Of a stretch of DNA of 64,000 nt, positions 35,313 through 43,179 are shown piece by piece (the stretch's first letter is position 1; every line of letters starts with the position of its first letter). The stretch is from assembly GCF_029223485.1 (NCBI RefSeq), contig NZ_JARHTP010000006.1:1-64000 (forward strand). The letters are read 5' to 3'. Position numbers and translations under genes: made by a program. The DNA is from Streptomyces coacervatus. GTDB taxonomy: Bacteria; Actinomycetota; Actinomycetes; Streptomycetales; Streptomycetaceae. The notes beneath the pieces were generated by a model. That model had not been told where the DNA came from. It did not search any database and saw nothing but the letters and a program-made list of their open reading frames with translations.

Positions 35313-36959
35313 ATGGCGCAGAGCAGCGTGCAGGGGGAAGGGACGTTTCGAGGCGTTCCGCACACTCGTGAACCCGAGCGGGACAGCCCGCGCGAGCCCG
35401 GCGGACCGGGCGGGCCGGGCGGCGGCCGGCGCGGCAGGCGGAGCAGGCCCGCACCCCGGCGGGGGCGGCGGGTGCTCAGATGGTCTGCGACCACGCTCTC
35501 GGTGCTGATACTCGTGACGGCCGGCGCCGGATACCTGTACTACCAGCACCTCAACGGCAACATCCAGAAGGGCGAGCGCAGCAGCGGCGACGCCAAGGCG
35601 CAGAAGACCGCGCCGAACGCGGCCGGGCAGACGCCGCTCAACATCCTGCTGATCGGCTCGGACAGCCGTAACTCCGACGAGAACGTGAAGCTCGGCGGCG
35701 CCAAGTACGACCGCGGCACCCCGCCGCTGGGCGATGTGCAGATGCTGATCCACCTCTCCGCGGACCGCAAGAGCGCCGCCATGGTGAGCATTCCGCGTGA
35801 CACCAGGGTCGACATCCCGCAGTGCAAGGACCCGAAGACCGGCGAGTCGTACCCCGAGACGAACAAGATCATCAACGAGTCGCTGGCCCGTGGCGGCGCC
35901 GGCTGCACGCTGGCCACCTGGGAGAAGCTCACCGGGGTCTACATCGACCACTGGATGACGATCGACTTCTCGGGTGTGGTGCGGATGGCCGACGCCATCG
36001 GCGGCGTCGACGTGTGTGTGAAGCAGAACGTGTGGGACCGCTCGACGGCCGCCGTGCACGGCGGCTCCGGCCTGAAGCTGACGGCCGGCACGCACAAGGT
36101 CGAGGGCAAGCAGGCCCTGCAGTGGCTGCGCACCCGGCATGCCTGGGGCAGTGATCTGATGCGGGCCAGGGCGCAGCACATGTATCTGAACTCGATGATC
36201 CGCACGCTGAAGGGCCAGAACGTCTTCACCGACACCGGGCGGCTGACCGACCTGGCCGAGGCGGCCACCAAGTCCCTGAAGGTCTCCGAGGAGATCGGCA
36301 CGGTCAAGAAGCTCTACGACCTGGGTATGCAGCTCAAGTCGGTGCCGACGGACCGCATCACCTCGGTGACCATGCCGAATGTCGCGGACCCGCAGAACTC
36401 CGAGCACGTCGTACCGGACGGCGCGGGCGCCGACAAGCTCTGGGAGATGCTCCGCGACGACATTCCCCTCGACAACAAGGGCAAGGCCTCGGGCGCGAAG
36501 AAGACGGCCGCCAAGGAGGAGGCCACCAAGGCTCCTTCGGCGCCGGACGGTCAGATCGGCGTCGTCGTGCAGAACGCCACCCAGACCTCCACGCTCGGCC
36601 CCGTGCCCGGGCGGGCGGGCACGCTCGCCCAGGAGCTCGCACAGCAGGGGTTCACGAGGGCGTCCAAGGACGCGACGACGGGACTGTCCGCGGACAAGAC
36701 CGTCGTGCGCTACCCGAGCGCCGAGCTGCAGGGCGATGCCCAGCGCATCGCCAAGTCCCTTGGGATTCCGCTGAGTTCGGTGCAGAGGTCGACGGATGTC
36801 TCCGGGGTCACGCTCGTGGTGGGCGCCGACTGGCGCACGGGCACGACGTATCCGAAGCAGTCCAAGCCCAAGGCCGGCGACCTGCCCGGCAACACCGACG
36901 CCATCAACGGCTCGGACAAGAGCCAGTGCATGGACGTGTACGGGCCCTACCGCTGGTAG
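35313..36959 (+). CDS. LCP family protein 3 with LytR_C domain
   Basis: 548 residues from ATG 35313, with GGGGAGGACGGGGAG upstream; GTG 35289 is in frame but would include this ribosome site. Arg/Gly/Pro-rich cytoplasmic N terminus (~1-60), transmembrane helix ~65-85, LCP domain ~110-360 (NILLIGSDSRNSDEN, MLIHLSADRKSAAM, SIPRDTRVDIP), LytR_C domain ~410-510 (IGVVVQNATQTSTLGPVPGR). It ends INGSDKSQCMDVYGPYRW. Very similar throughout to LCP 4: a tandem duplication, with a large palindrome between the copies. Confidence 0.94.
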   Translation: MAQSSVQGEGTFRGVPHTREPERDSPREPGGPGGPGGGRRGRRSRPAPRRGRRVLRWSATTLSVLILVTAGAGYLYYQHLNGNIQKGERSSGDAKAQKTAPNAAGQTPLNILLIGSDSRNSDENVKLGGAKYDRGTPPLGDVQMLIHLSADRKSAAMVSIPRDTRVDIPQCKDPKTGESYPETNKIINESLARGGAGCTLATWEKLTGVYIDHWMTIDFSGVVRMADAIGGVDVCVKQNVWDRSTAAVHGGSGLKLTAGTHKVEGKQALQWLRTRHAWGSDLMRARAQHMYLNSMIRTLKGQNVFTDTGRLTDLAEAATKSLKVSEEIGTVKKLYDLGMQLKSVPTDRITSVTMPNVADPQNSEHVVPDGAGADKLWEMLRDDIPLDNKGKASGAKKTAAKEEATKAPSAPDGQIGVVVQNATQTSTLGPVPGRAGTLAQELAQQGFTRASKDATTGLSADKTVVRYPSAELQGDAQRIAKSLGIPLSSVQRSTDVSGVTLVVGADWRTGTTYPKQSKPKAGDLPGNTDAINGSDKSQCMDVYGPYRW

Positions 36960-37428
36960 CGGATCTTCACCGATCCCCACAGCGAACTCCTAACTGACTG
37001 CACAATGATGAGGCGCGCTCACGTCCGAAGGAATCAGGGGACGGGGCGCGCCCTCTCACTCGCCTGATCCGGGGGGGGGGACGGGCAGCAGAGAGGTTCG
37101 GCAGGTCCGCGGCGGACAAGGTGGTGCGCCGGCAGGTAGGAGCCTGGGTCATGTCCCCGGCCGGATCAGCGCGCGGCGTCTGGTGCGTGCGATCGCAAGG
37201 CGCCGGAGCGCCCTCGTAGCGGAGCTACTAGGGCGTTTCGGCAACGCGGCGAGCGTGCGTGCCAGGCGTCGCGCGCCCGGCCGGGGACATGACCCAGGCT
37301 CCAACCCAAAGGGTCCGTCGTGAGTCTGACCTGTCACGGCACGGACCCGTTGCCGGGCACAGGGGTGGGAGGGCAGCGAGTTGACGCGCAGCAGTGTGCG
37401 CAGAAAGGTTCCCGCGGTCGAGGACACG
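36960..37428. other. LCP 3-LCP 4 intergenic region with giant palindrome
   Basis: 469 bp. It contains a G10 homopolymer (37071-37080) and a 164-nt palindrome (37139-37302), then the ribosome site of LCP 4 (TTG 37381 or ATG 37429). ORFs here lack coding bias; no other gene is seen. Confidence 0.7.
37139..37302. repeat. 164-nt palindrome / long hairpin
   Basis: Outer arms GGAGCCTGGGTCATGTCCCC-GGCCGG (37139-37164) and the exact reverse complement (37277-37302): 26 perfect pairs. After a four-base offset, an inner 22-bp stem (37169-37190 with about 37255-37276) pairs completely but with about seven G-U wobbles. A terminal hairpin GTAGC-GGA-GCTAC sits on CGCCCT/AGGGCG near 37210-37235. Wobble pairs support selection on RNA; perfect outer ends also resemble terminal inverted repeats of a MITE. 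No target-site duplication is evident. Confidence 0.9.
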
Positions 37429-39018
37429 ATGTCCCTGACACCGCGGGACCAGGACGCTACGAGCGAGCACGGCCGGCATGGCGGCGGCCGGCGCAGGAAG
37501 GGCCCGGGCGGCGACCGGAAACCTCGCAGACGGCGCGTCCTGCGCTGGTCGGCGATGGTCCTGGCGGTGGTGATACTCGGCACGGCGGGGGCCGGCTATC
37601 TCTACTACCAGCACCTCAACGCCAACATCAAAAAGAAGGCCCTCAACATCGGCGACAAGAAGGACAGGGCGGCAAAGGGGAAGGCCAACGCGGCCGGTCA
37701 GACGCCGCTGAACATCCTGCTGATCGGCTCCGACGCACGGGACTCCAAGGAGAACCAGAAGCTCGGCGGCGCCAAGGACACCTTCAACACCGCCCCGCGC
37801 GCCGACGTCCAGATGCTGCTGCATGTCTCGGCGGACCGCAGCAACATGTCGGTCGTGAGCATGCCGCGCGACACCCTGGTCTCCATTCCCAAGTGCACGG
37901 ATCCCGACAGCGGCAAGGTCTACGGGGCACTCACCTCGGCGATCACCAACGACTCCCTGGGCCGCGGCGGCCCCGGCTGCACGGTGGCGACCTGGGAGAA
38001 GCTGACCGACATCCACATCGACCACTTCATGATGATCGACTTCGCGGGCGTGGTGTCCATGGCGGACGCCATCGGCGGCGTACCGGTCTGTGTGGACGCC
38101 AACGTCTACTCCAAGTCCTCCGACGGCCACGGCTCGGGCCTGAAGCTGAAGAAGGGCACCACGTACGTCAAGGGCGTCCAGGCCCTGCAGTGGCTGCGCA
38201 CGCGGTACGGCTTCGAGGACAACACGGACATCGCCCGGGCCAAGGCCCAGCACCAGTACATGAACGCCATGGTCCGCCAGCTGCGCGAGAACGCCACGCT
38301 CGGCAACCCGAACGAACTCCGCAAGCTCGCCGAGACGGCCACCAAGGCACTGACCGTCGACGACGGCCTCGGGACCGTGGCGAAGCTGTACGACCTGAGC
38401 AAGGAGCTCAAGAAGGTCCCCACCAAGCGCATCACCATGACGACGATGCCCTGGCAGTACTCCACGACGAACAGCGGCCGGGTCGTGCCCAGGCCGGGTG
38501 ACGCTCAGAAGCTGTTCCGGCTGGTCCGCGAGGACATCGCGCTGGACGGCAAGGACAAGAAGAAGTCGACGAGGACGACGACGACGCCGTCCTCGGATCC
38601 GGCCGCCGCGGACGACAAGATCGCCGTACAGGTGCAGAACGGCACCAGGTCGAGCACGCAGCTCGCGGTCACCGGACGGGCGCGCACGATCGCCCAGCTG
38701 CTCGTCGGCAAGGGGTTCACCGAGGCGGTGGCGGACACCGCGACGATCCTCAGCGAGGAGAAGACGGTGATCCGCTATCCGAGCGCGGACCTGGAGGGCG
38801 ACGCCCAGCGCATCGCCAAGTCCCTCGGGATTCAGATGAGTTCGGTGAAGAAGTCGACCGAGGTCTCCGGGGTCACGCTGGTCGTCGGCGCCGACTGGCG
38901 CTCCGGCACGAAGTACACGGCCCCGGCGGACGACGACCAGACTCCGGCGTCCGCGCAGGTCATCAACGGCTCGGACAAGAAGCAGTGCATGCACGTCAAC
39001 CCGAACTACACCTGGTAG
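37429..39018 (+). CDS. LCP family protein 4 with LytR_C domain
   Basis: 529 residues from ATG 37429 (MSLTPRDQDATSEHG), with GAGGAC just upstream; TTG 37381 in frame would add 16 residues. Arg/Gly-rich N terminus, transmembrane helix ~42-62, LCP domain ~90-345 (NILLIGSDARDSKEN, MLLHVSADRSNMSVV, SMPRDTLVSIP), LytR_C ~395-495 (IAVQVQNGTRSSTQLAVTGR). Ends INGSDKKQCMHVNPNYTW, mirroring LCP 3. Probably attaches glycopolymers to the wall like its paralogues; the reason for keeping two near-copies is unknown. Convergent with the GT2 gene. Confidence 0.94.
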   Translation: MSLTPRDQDATSEHGRHGGGRRRKGPGGDRKPRRRRVLRWSAMVLAVVILGTAGAGYLYYQHLNANIKKKALNIGDKKDRAAKGKANAAGQTPLNILLIGSDARDSKENQKLGGAKDTFNTAPRADVQMLLHVSADRSNMSVVSMPRDTLVSIPKCTDPDSGKVYGALTSAITNDSLGRGGPGCTVATWEKLTDIHIDHFMMIDFAGVVSMADAIGGVPVCVDANVYSKSSDGHGSGLKLKKGTTYVKGVQALQWLRTRYGFEDNTDIARAKAQHQYMNAMVRQLRENATLGNPNELRKLAETATKALTVDDGLGTVAKLYDLSKELKKVPTKRITMTTMPWQYSTTNSGRVVPRPGDAQKLFRLVREDIALDGKDKKKSTRTTTTPSSDPAAADDKIAVQVQNGTRSSTQLAVTGRARTIAQLLVGKGFTEAVADTATILSEEKTVIRYPSADLEGDAQRIAKSLGIQMSSVKKSTEVSGVTLVVGADWRSGTKYTAPADDDQTPASAQVINGSDKKQCMHVNPNYTW

Positions 39019-39045
39019 TCGGAGGAGGCCCCCGGTGCTCGGCTC

Positions 39046-40089
39046 TCAGTTGGAGGCGAGCACCGCGGGGCGGCGGGAGGCGATGACCTTCTTCGCCAGT
39101 GCCCTGGGGCTGGTCAGGAAGCCCCAGCCCCAGCACATGTGCATGGTCGCCAGAGCCACCGGGATCTGCAGCCGCGCCTTCAGCGGCAGCCCCTTGCCCG
39201 CCGGGACGGACCCGAGGGCTATCGCCGCGAGGTAGCCGCCGGGGATCACGAGAGCCCAGGGCGTCAGCACCGCACCGGCCACGAGGCCCGCCGCGATCGC
39301 CAGGACCGCCGTCGGCGGCGCGAGGTAGCGCAGGTTGATGGAGCCCTCGTGGTAGCGGGCGACGACGTGCCGCCAGCGGCCGTAGTCCTTGTACTGCTTG
39401 GCCAGCGCCTTCACGCTCGGCCGCGGGCGGTACGACACCTTCAGCTCCGGCGAGAACCAGATCAGCCCGCCGGCCTCCCGGATGCGGAAGTTCAGCTCCC
39501 AGTCCTGGGCTCGGATGAACTCCTCGTTGTACCCGCCCTGCTGCTCCAGCGCCTCGCGCCGGAAGACACCGAGGTACACGGTCTCGGCCTGCTGCGCCTC
39601 GCCGCCCGTGTGGAAGGCGGCGTTGCCGACCCCGATCTTCGAGGTCATGGCGGCGGCGACCGCGTGCTCCCAGTCGTTCTCGCCCTCGGCGTGCATGATG
39701 CCGCCGACGTTCTGCGCGCCGGTCTCCTCCAGGAGCCGTACGGCGGTCGCGATGTAGTTGGGCGAGAGAATGCCGTGCCCGTCGACGCGGACGACGATCG
39801 GATGGCGGGAGGCCTTGATCGCGGCGTTGAGGGCGGCCGGCGTGCGGCCGGTCGGGTTCGGGACGGTGTGGACGCGCCCGTTTGCATGGGACGCAGTTTC
39901 GGCCACGAGTTCGGCGGCGATCTCGTCCGTGCGGTCCGTGGACGGACCGAGGGCGATCACGACCTCCATCTCGCCGGCGTACTCCTGCGCGAGGATCGCT
40001 TGGACGGCTCCGCGCAGATGCCGCTCCTCGTCGAGGACGGGCATGATCACAGAAACGGCGGGGAGCGGCGCGTCGGGGTTGGCGTTCAT
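39046..40089 (-). CDS. Glycosyltransferase family 2 (ExoA-like)
   Basis: 347 residues from ATG 40089; a TTG at 40098 is possible. GT2 domain 1-~240: VSVIMPVLDEERHLRGAVQAIL, the DxD-type region VVRVDGHGILSPNYI and RAQDWELNFRIREAGG (acceptor base region ED/QxW-like). Three to four hydrophobic segments at the C terminus (~260-330) anchor it in the membrane. It resembles succinoglycan ExoA-type enzymes that extend lipid-linked glycans on the cytoplasmic face. Its place within the LCP cluster fits synthesis of a glycopolymer that LCP enzymes attach to the wall; the sugar is unknown. Confidence 0.9.
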   Translation of the reverse strand: MNANPDAPLPAVSVIMPVLDEERHLRGAVQAILAQEYAGEMEVVIALGPSTDRTDEIAAELVAETASHANGRVHTVPNPTGRTPAALNAAIKASRHPIVVRVDGHGILSPNYIATAVRLLEETGAQNVGGIMHAEGENDWEHAVAAAMTSKIGVGNAAFHTGGEAQQAETVYLGVFRREALEQQGGYNEEFIRAQDWELNFRIREAGGLIWFSPELKVSYRPRPSVKALAKQYKDYGRWRHVVARYHEGSINLRYLAPPTAVLAIAAGLVAGAVLTPWALVIPGGYLAAIALGSVPAGKGLPLKARLQIPVALATMHMCWGWGFLTSPRALAKKVIASRRPAVLASN

Positions 40090-40216
40090 CGCCCGCAACG
40101 TTACCGCGAACGGGGGACAGCTTTGCGCCCCGCCGGGGCGGTGGCCCGGTCCACAGATCGTATCGGCCTACGGTGCTCACGGTCCCACGTACGGCCGTCG
40201 CCCGGAGGTGTCCGCC

Positions 40217-41698
40217 TTGCCCACCCAGCCTCGGTCCGCCGCGCCCGCGCCTCCGCAGCGCCGCCCCCAGCCCGCGCGCACCCCGCTGCCACGGGGGCCG
40301 CGGCCGCCCGTACCACGGAGGAAGCCGCGCTGGGTGATGCGGGCGGCGACGACCCTCTCCGTGGTCGTCCTGGCCTCTGCCGGGATCGGGCATGCGGTGG
40401 TGACCAGCCTGGATGCGGGCATCGCCCGGGTCGATCCCTTCAAGGACATGAAGAACCGCCCCAAGGCCGGTCACGGCATGAACGTCCTGCTGGTCGGCAC
40501 GGACGGCCGCGACCGGATCAGCGAGGCGGAGCGGCACCGCTTCCACCTGGGCGGCGAGCCCTGTCACTGCACCGACACGATGATGATCGTGCACATCTCG
40601 GCGGACCGGGAGCGGGCGACCGTGGTGAGCCTGCCCCGCGACTCGTACGCCATGACGCCCGCGCACACCGACGAGAGGACCGGGAAGCGGATCCCCGGCC
40701 ATGCCCTCAAGATCAACGCAGCGTATGCGGAAGGCGGGCCGAACCTCACCGTCCAGACCGTCGAGGACATGACCCATGTGAAGATCGACCACTATCTGGA
40801 GGTCGACTTCACCAGCTTCATGAAGACGGTGGATGTGCTCGGCGGGGTGTCGGTCTGCACCGCCCTCCCCCTCAAGGACACGTACACCGGACTCGACCTG
40901 CCCGCCGGAACGCATGTCCTCAGCGGCGGACAGGCCCTGCAGTTCGTCCGCGCCCGGCATGTCGACGGGGCCTCCGACCTCGGCCGGATGAAGCGGCAGC
41001 AGCGGTTCCTGGCGGCGCTCATCGAGCGGGCGACGTCCTCCGGGATCCTGCTGAACCCGATGAAGTTCCGGGACGTGACGCGGGCCGTGCTGGGGTCGGT
41101 GCGTGCGGACAAGGGCTTCGGCACGGACGAGCTGCTCGACCTCGGGCGGGCGATGCGCAACTTCTCCCCCTCGTCCTCGGAGTTCACCACCGTGCCCATC
41201 GGGCAGATGGGATACGTCGTGCCGGGCATCGGCGAGACGCTGAAATGGGACACGGCCAAGGCCGACCGCCTCTTCCAGTCGCTGCGCGACGACAAGCCGC
41301 TGGCCGCCCGTCCGTCGCGCCCCCAGCCGGTGCCGGTCGAGGTGGACCCGCAGCAGATCCGCGTCCAGGTCGAGAACGGCACGGCCACCGAAGGGTTCGG
41401 CAAGCGCGTGGACGCGGCGCTGGCGGCGGCGGGTTTCCACACCACCCGGCTGCCGGCGGACGCGGACGACCACACCCAGAAGCGGACGGTCATCGCCTAC
41501 GACCCCGGGTGGGACCGGTCCGCGAAGGCGCTGGCCGCCGCGCTGCCCGGCAGCGAACTGCGGGCGGTGCCGGGGCTCGGGCCCACGCTGAAGGTGATCG
41601 CGGGGGCCGACTTCAAGCAGGTGCGGCAGGTGCGGGCGGAGGCCGCGGACCAGGGGGAGCCCGGGGTGGTGACGGGGGGCCAGGAGCTGTGCTCGTAA
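40217..41698 (+). CDS. LCP family protein 5 with LytR_C domain
   Basis: 493 residues from TTG 40217, chosen because GGAGG lies 8 nt upstream; GTG 40208 overlaps that ribosome site, and the much longer reading from 39758 runs across the GT2 gene. Pro/Arg-rich cytoplasmic segment (~1-40), transmembrane helix ~42-62, LCP domain ~85-345 (MNVLLVGTDGRDRIS, TDTMMIVHISADRERA, SLPRDSYAMTP), LytR_C ~375-470 (IRVQVENGTATEGFGKR). Divergent from the GT2 gene with 127 bp between. Less similar to LCP 3 and 4 than those are to each other. Confidence 0.93.
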   Translation: MPTQPRSAAPAPPQRRPQPARTPLPRGPRPPVPRRKPRWVMRAATTLSVVVLASAGIGHAVVTSLDAGIARVDPFKDMKNRPKAGHGMNVLLVGTDGRDRISEAERHRFHLGGEPCHCTDTMMIVHISADRERATVVSLPRDSYAMTPAHTDERTGKRIPGHALKINAAYAEGGPNLTVQTVEDMTHVKIDHYLEVDFTSFMKTVDVLGGVSVCTALPLKDTYTGLDLPAGTHVLSGGQALQFVRARHVDGASDLGRMKRQQRFLAALIERATSSGILLNPMKFRDVTRAVLGSVRADKGFGTDELLDLGRAMRNFSPSSSEFTTVPIGQMGYVVPGIGETLKWDTAKADRLFQSLRDDKPLAARPSRPQPVPVEVDPQQIRVQVENGTATEGFGKRVDAALAAAGFHTTRLPADADDHTQKRTVIAYDPGWDRSAKALAAALPGSELRAVPGLGPTLKVIAGADFKQVRQVRAEAADQGEPGVVTGGQELCS

Positions 41699-41717
41699 CC
41701 CGAACGGTCCTGTGATG

Positions 41718-41744
41718 CGGCCCCCGGCGGAATGTCGGGGGTCG
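41718..41744 (+). terminator. Terminator after LCP 5
   Basis: CGGCCCCCG (41718-41726) / CGGGGGTCG (41736-41744), a nine-pair stem with one G-U pair, 19 nt past the stop. Confidence 0.6.
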
Positions 41745-41888
41745 TGCGCTGTGCGGTACGCGTTGCCGATTGGTCTGGATACGTTGCGGATTGTTGGCGT
41801 CCGCCCGATGGCGCCCGGCGCCGGGCAGGCGTAGGAACGGAAGGGCACGGGGCCCACCCCCGGGCCCCTCTGCCTCTCAGGAGGAGCC

Positions 41889-42251
41889 ATGACCCAGACC
41901 GGACCCATGACCGCCATGACCAAGGAGATGCAGGACTGCGTCCAGGCGTGCATGTCCTGCCACACCATCTGCGAGGAGACCATGAGCTCCTGCATGCAGA
42001 TGGGCGGCCAGGCCCAGATGCAGATCATGCGCGCGCTCATGGACTGCTCCGAGACGACCCGTATGTGCGCGGACATGATGATGCGCCGCTCGCCCATGTC
42101 GGCGGCCATGTGCGCGATGTGCGCCAGGGCGTGCGACATGTGCGCCGAGGCGTGTATGTCCATGCCGGACGACCCCCAGATGATGCGCTGCGCGGAGGCG
42201 TGTCGCCGCACCGCCGAGATGTGCCGCACGATGGCGGGCGCCACGATGTGA
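41889..42251 (+). CDS. Four-helix-bundle copper-storage (Csp)-like protein
   Basis: 120 residues from ATG 41889, with AGGAG 6 nt upstream. Contains 15 cysteines and about 26 methionines, arranged as CxxxC, CxxC and MxxC patterns along predicted helices (DCVQACMSCHTICEE, CAMCARACDMCAEACM, CAEACRRTAEMC). Csp proteins pack cysteines inside a four-helix bundle to store Cu(I); Met residues would line the opening. No twin-arginine signal, so it is the cytosolic Csp3-like type. No copper regulator or CsoR-like operator was seen in the 190-bp upstream gap. Bordered by terminators. Confidence 0.88.
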   Translation: MTQTGPMTAMTKEMQDCVQACMSCHTICEETMSSCMQMGGQAQMQIMRALMDCSETTRMCADMMMRRSPMSAAMCAMCARACDMCAEACMSMPDDPQMMRCAEACRRTAEMCRTMAGATM

Positions 42252-42270
42252 CGCCCACCCGAACGTGACC

Positions 42271-42297
42271 GAGGGCACCCGCGCCATGGGTGCCCTC
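42271..42297 (+). terminator. Terminator after the Csp-like gene
   Basis: GAGGGCACCC (42271-42280) / GGGTGCCCTC (42288-42297), a perfect 10-bp stem with a 7-nt loop. Confidence 0.8.
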
Positions 42298-42360
42298 GAT
42301 CATGTGTGGGGCGGGCTGTGCGCCGCCGTCTGGGGGCTGCCGCCCCCGGGCCCCCGCTTC

Positions 42361-42399
42361 GGCCTGAACGGCCTCGTCCTCAAACGCCGGACGGGCTGT
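42361..42399 (+). repeat. Dispersed intergenic repeat family A, copy 4
   Basis: GGCCTGAACGGCCTCGTCCT...GGACGGGCTG, preceded by GGGGGCTGCCGCCCCC (about 42333-42348), between the convergent Csp-like and HAD genes. Confidence 0.85.
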
Positions 42400-42552
42400 A
42401 GTTGCAGTGACCGGGGGCAGCAAGCATCTGTCGGCCTTGCGGAGCAACCGTCGTACGGATAAAGGAGGCGTACGAGCGGATCAGCACCCAATTCGCCTGC
42501 GGCCAAGGGCAGTTGGTGCTCCCCCATGTGGCCCTGCTCGGTTCCGCCGTCG

Positions 42553-43179
42553 TCAGGTGAACAGTGGCTGGAGGGCCCGTTCCAGGTCCGCGGCGGTGCG
42601 GAAGTGGACCGGGTGCATTCCCAGGGCGGCTGCCGCCTCGACGTTCTCCGCGCTGTCGTCGACGAACAGGCAGCGGTCGGGGCGGGTGCCGGCCAGGTCT
42701 GCTGCCAGGCGGTAGATGCGTGGGTCCGGCTTGGCGAGGCCGACGCGGGCGCTGTTGACGACCTCGTCGGCGAGGTCGGCCAGGCCGAGCGCGGTGAGGT
42801 CGTCCTCCAGGCGGACGGTGGCGTTGCTGACGAGGACCAGCGGCACCCGGGTGCGTGCCCGGCGCAGCAGTGAGACCACCGTCTCGTCGGCCGAGAAGGG
42901 GGACTCCAGCAGGGCCGTGCCCAGGTCCCACGCCGTCGGCTCGGGGACCAGCCCGGACAGGCCCTCGGCGATCGTCTGCACCCACTCCTGCAGGTCGGTC
43001 CGGCCCAGCAGCACCGGCAGGTCGACCTCCGGCGCGAAGGCGATCTTCGCCGTGGTGCCCTCGGCGAGACCGGCGGCCCGCTCCAGGGCATGCAGCCCGG
43101 AGGGGTCGTAGGACCGGATCACGTTGTCCACGTCGCAGAGCACCGCGTCGAACGGTGCTCTGCCAGGCCGCTCAGTCAC
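42553..43179 (-). CDS. HAD superfamily hydrolase
   Basis: 208 residues from ATG 43179. HAD motifs: I FDAVLCDVDNVIR (nucleophile Asp at the first position of DVD, near residue 15), II VLVSNATVRL, III Lys in GLAKPDPRIY, IV FVDDSAENVEAA. A helical cap lies between motifs I and II, the usual HAD-IA layout. Substrate is unknown; the family includes phosphoglycolate and sugar phosphatases. Its start overlaps the stop of the upstream LCP 6 gene by eight bases, so the two are co-translated. Confidence 0.9.
   Translation of the reverse strand: MTERPGRAPFDAVLCDVDNVIRSYDPSGLHALERAAGLAEGTTAKIAFAPEVDLPVLLGRTDLQEWVQTIAEGLSGLVPEPTAWDLGTALLESPFSADETVVSLLRRARTRVPLVLVSNATVRLEDDLTALGLADLADEVVNSARVGLAKPDPRIYRLAADLAGTRPDRCLFVDDSAENVEAAAALGMHPVHFRTAADLERALQPLFT

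Noticed and set aside
37139..37302. Transposase-bearing insertion sequence at the palindrome
   Set aside because: Only 164 bp with no ORF of transposase type and no target duplication seen.
39758..40216. N-terminal extension of LCP 5 to 39758
   Set aside because: It would overlap the conserved GT2 gene on the opposite strand and lacks a ribosome site; the TTG at 40217 has GGAGG.
41720..41888. CsoR-type copper operator before the Csp-like gene
   Set aside because: No GC-rich palindrome of the expected shape was found.
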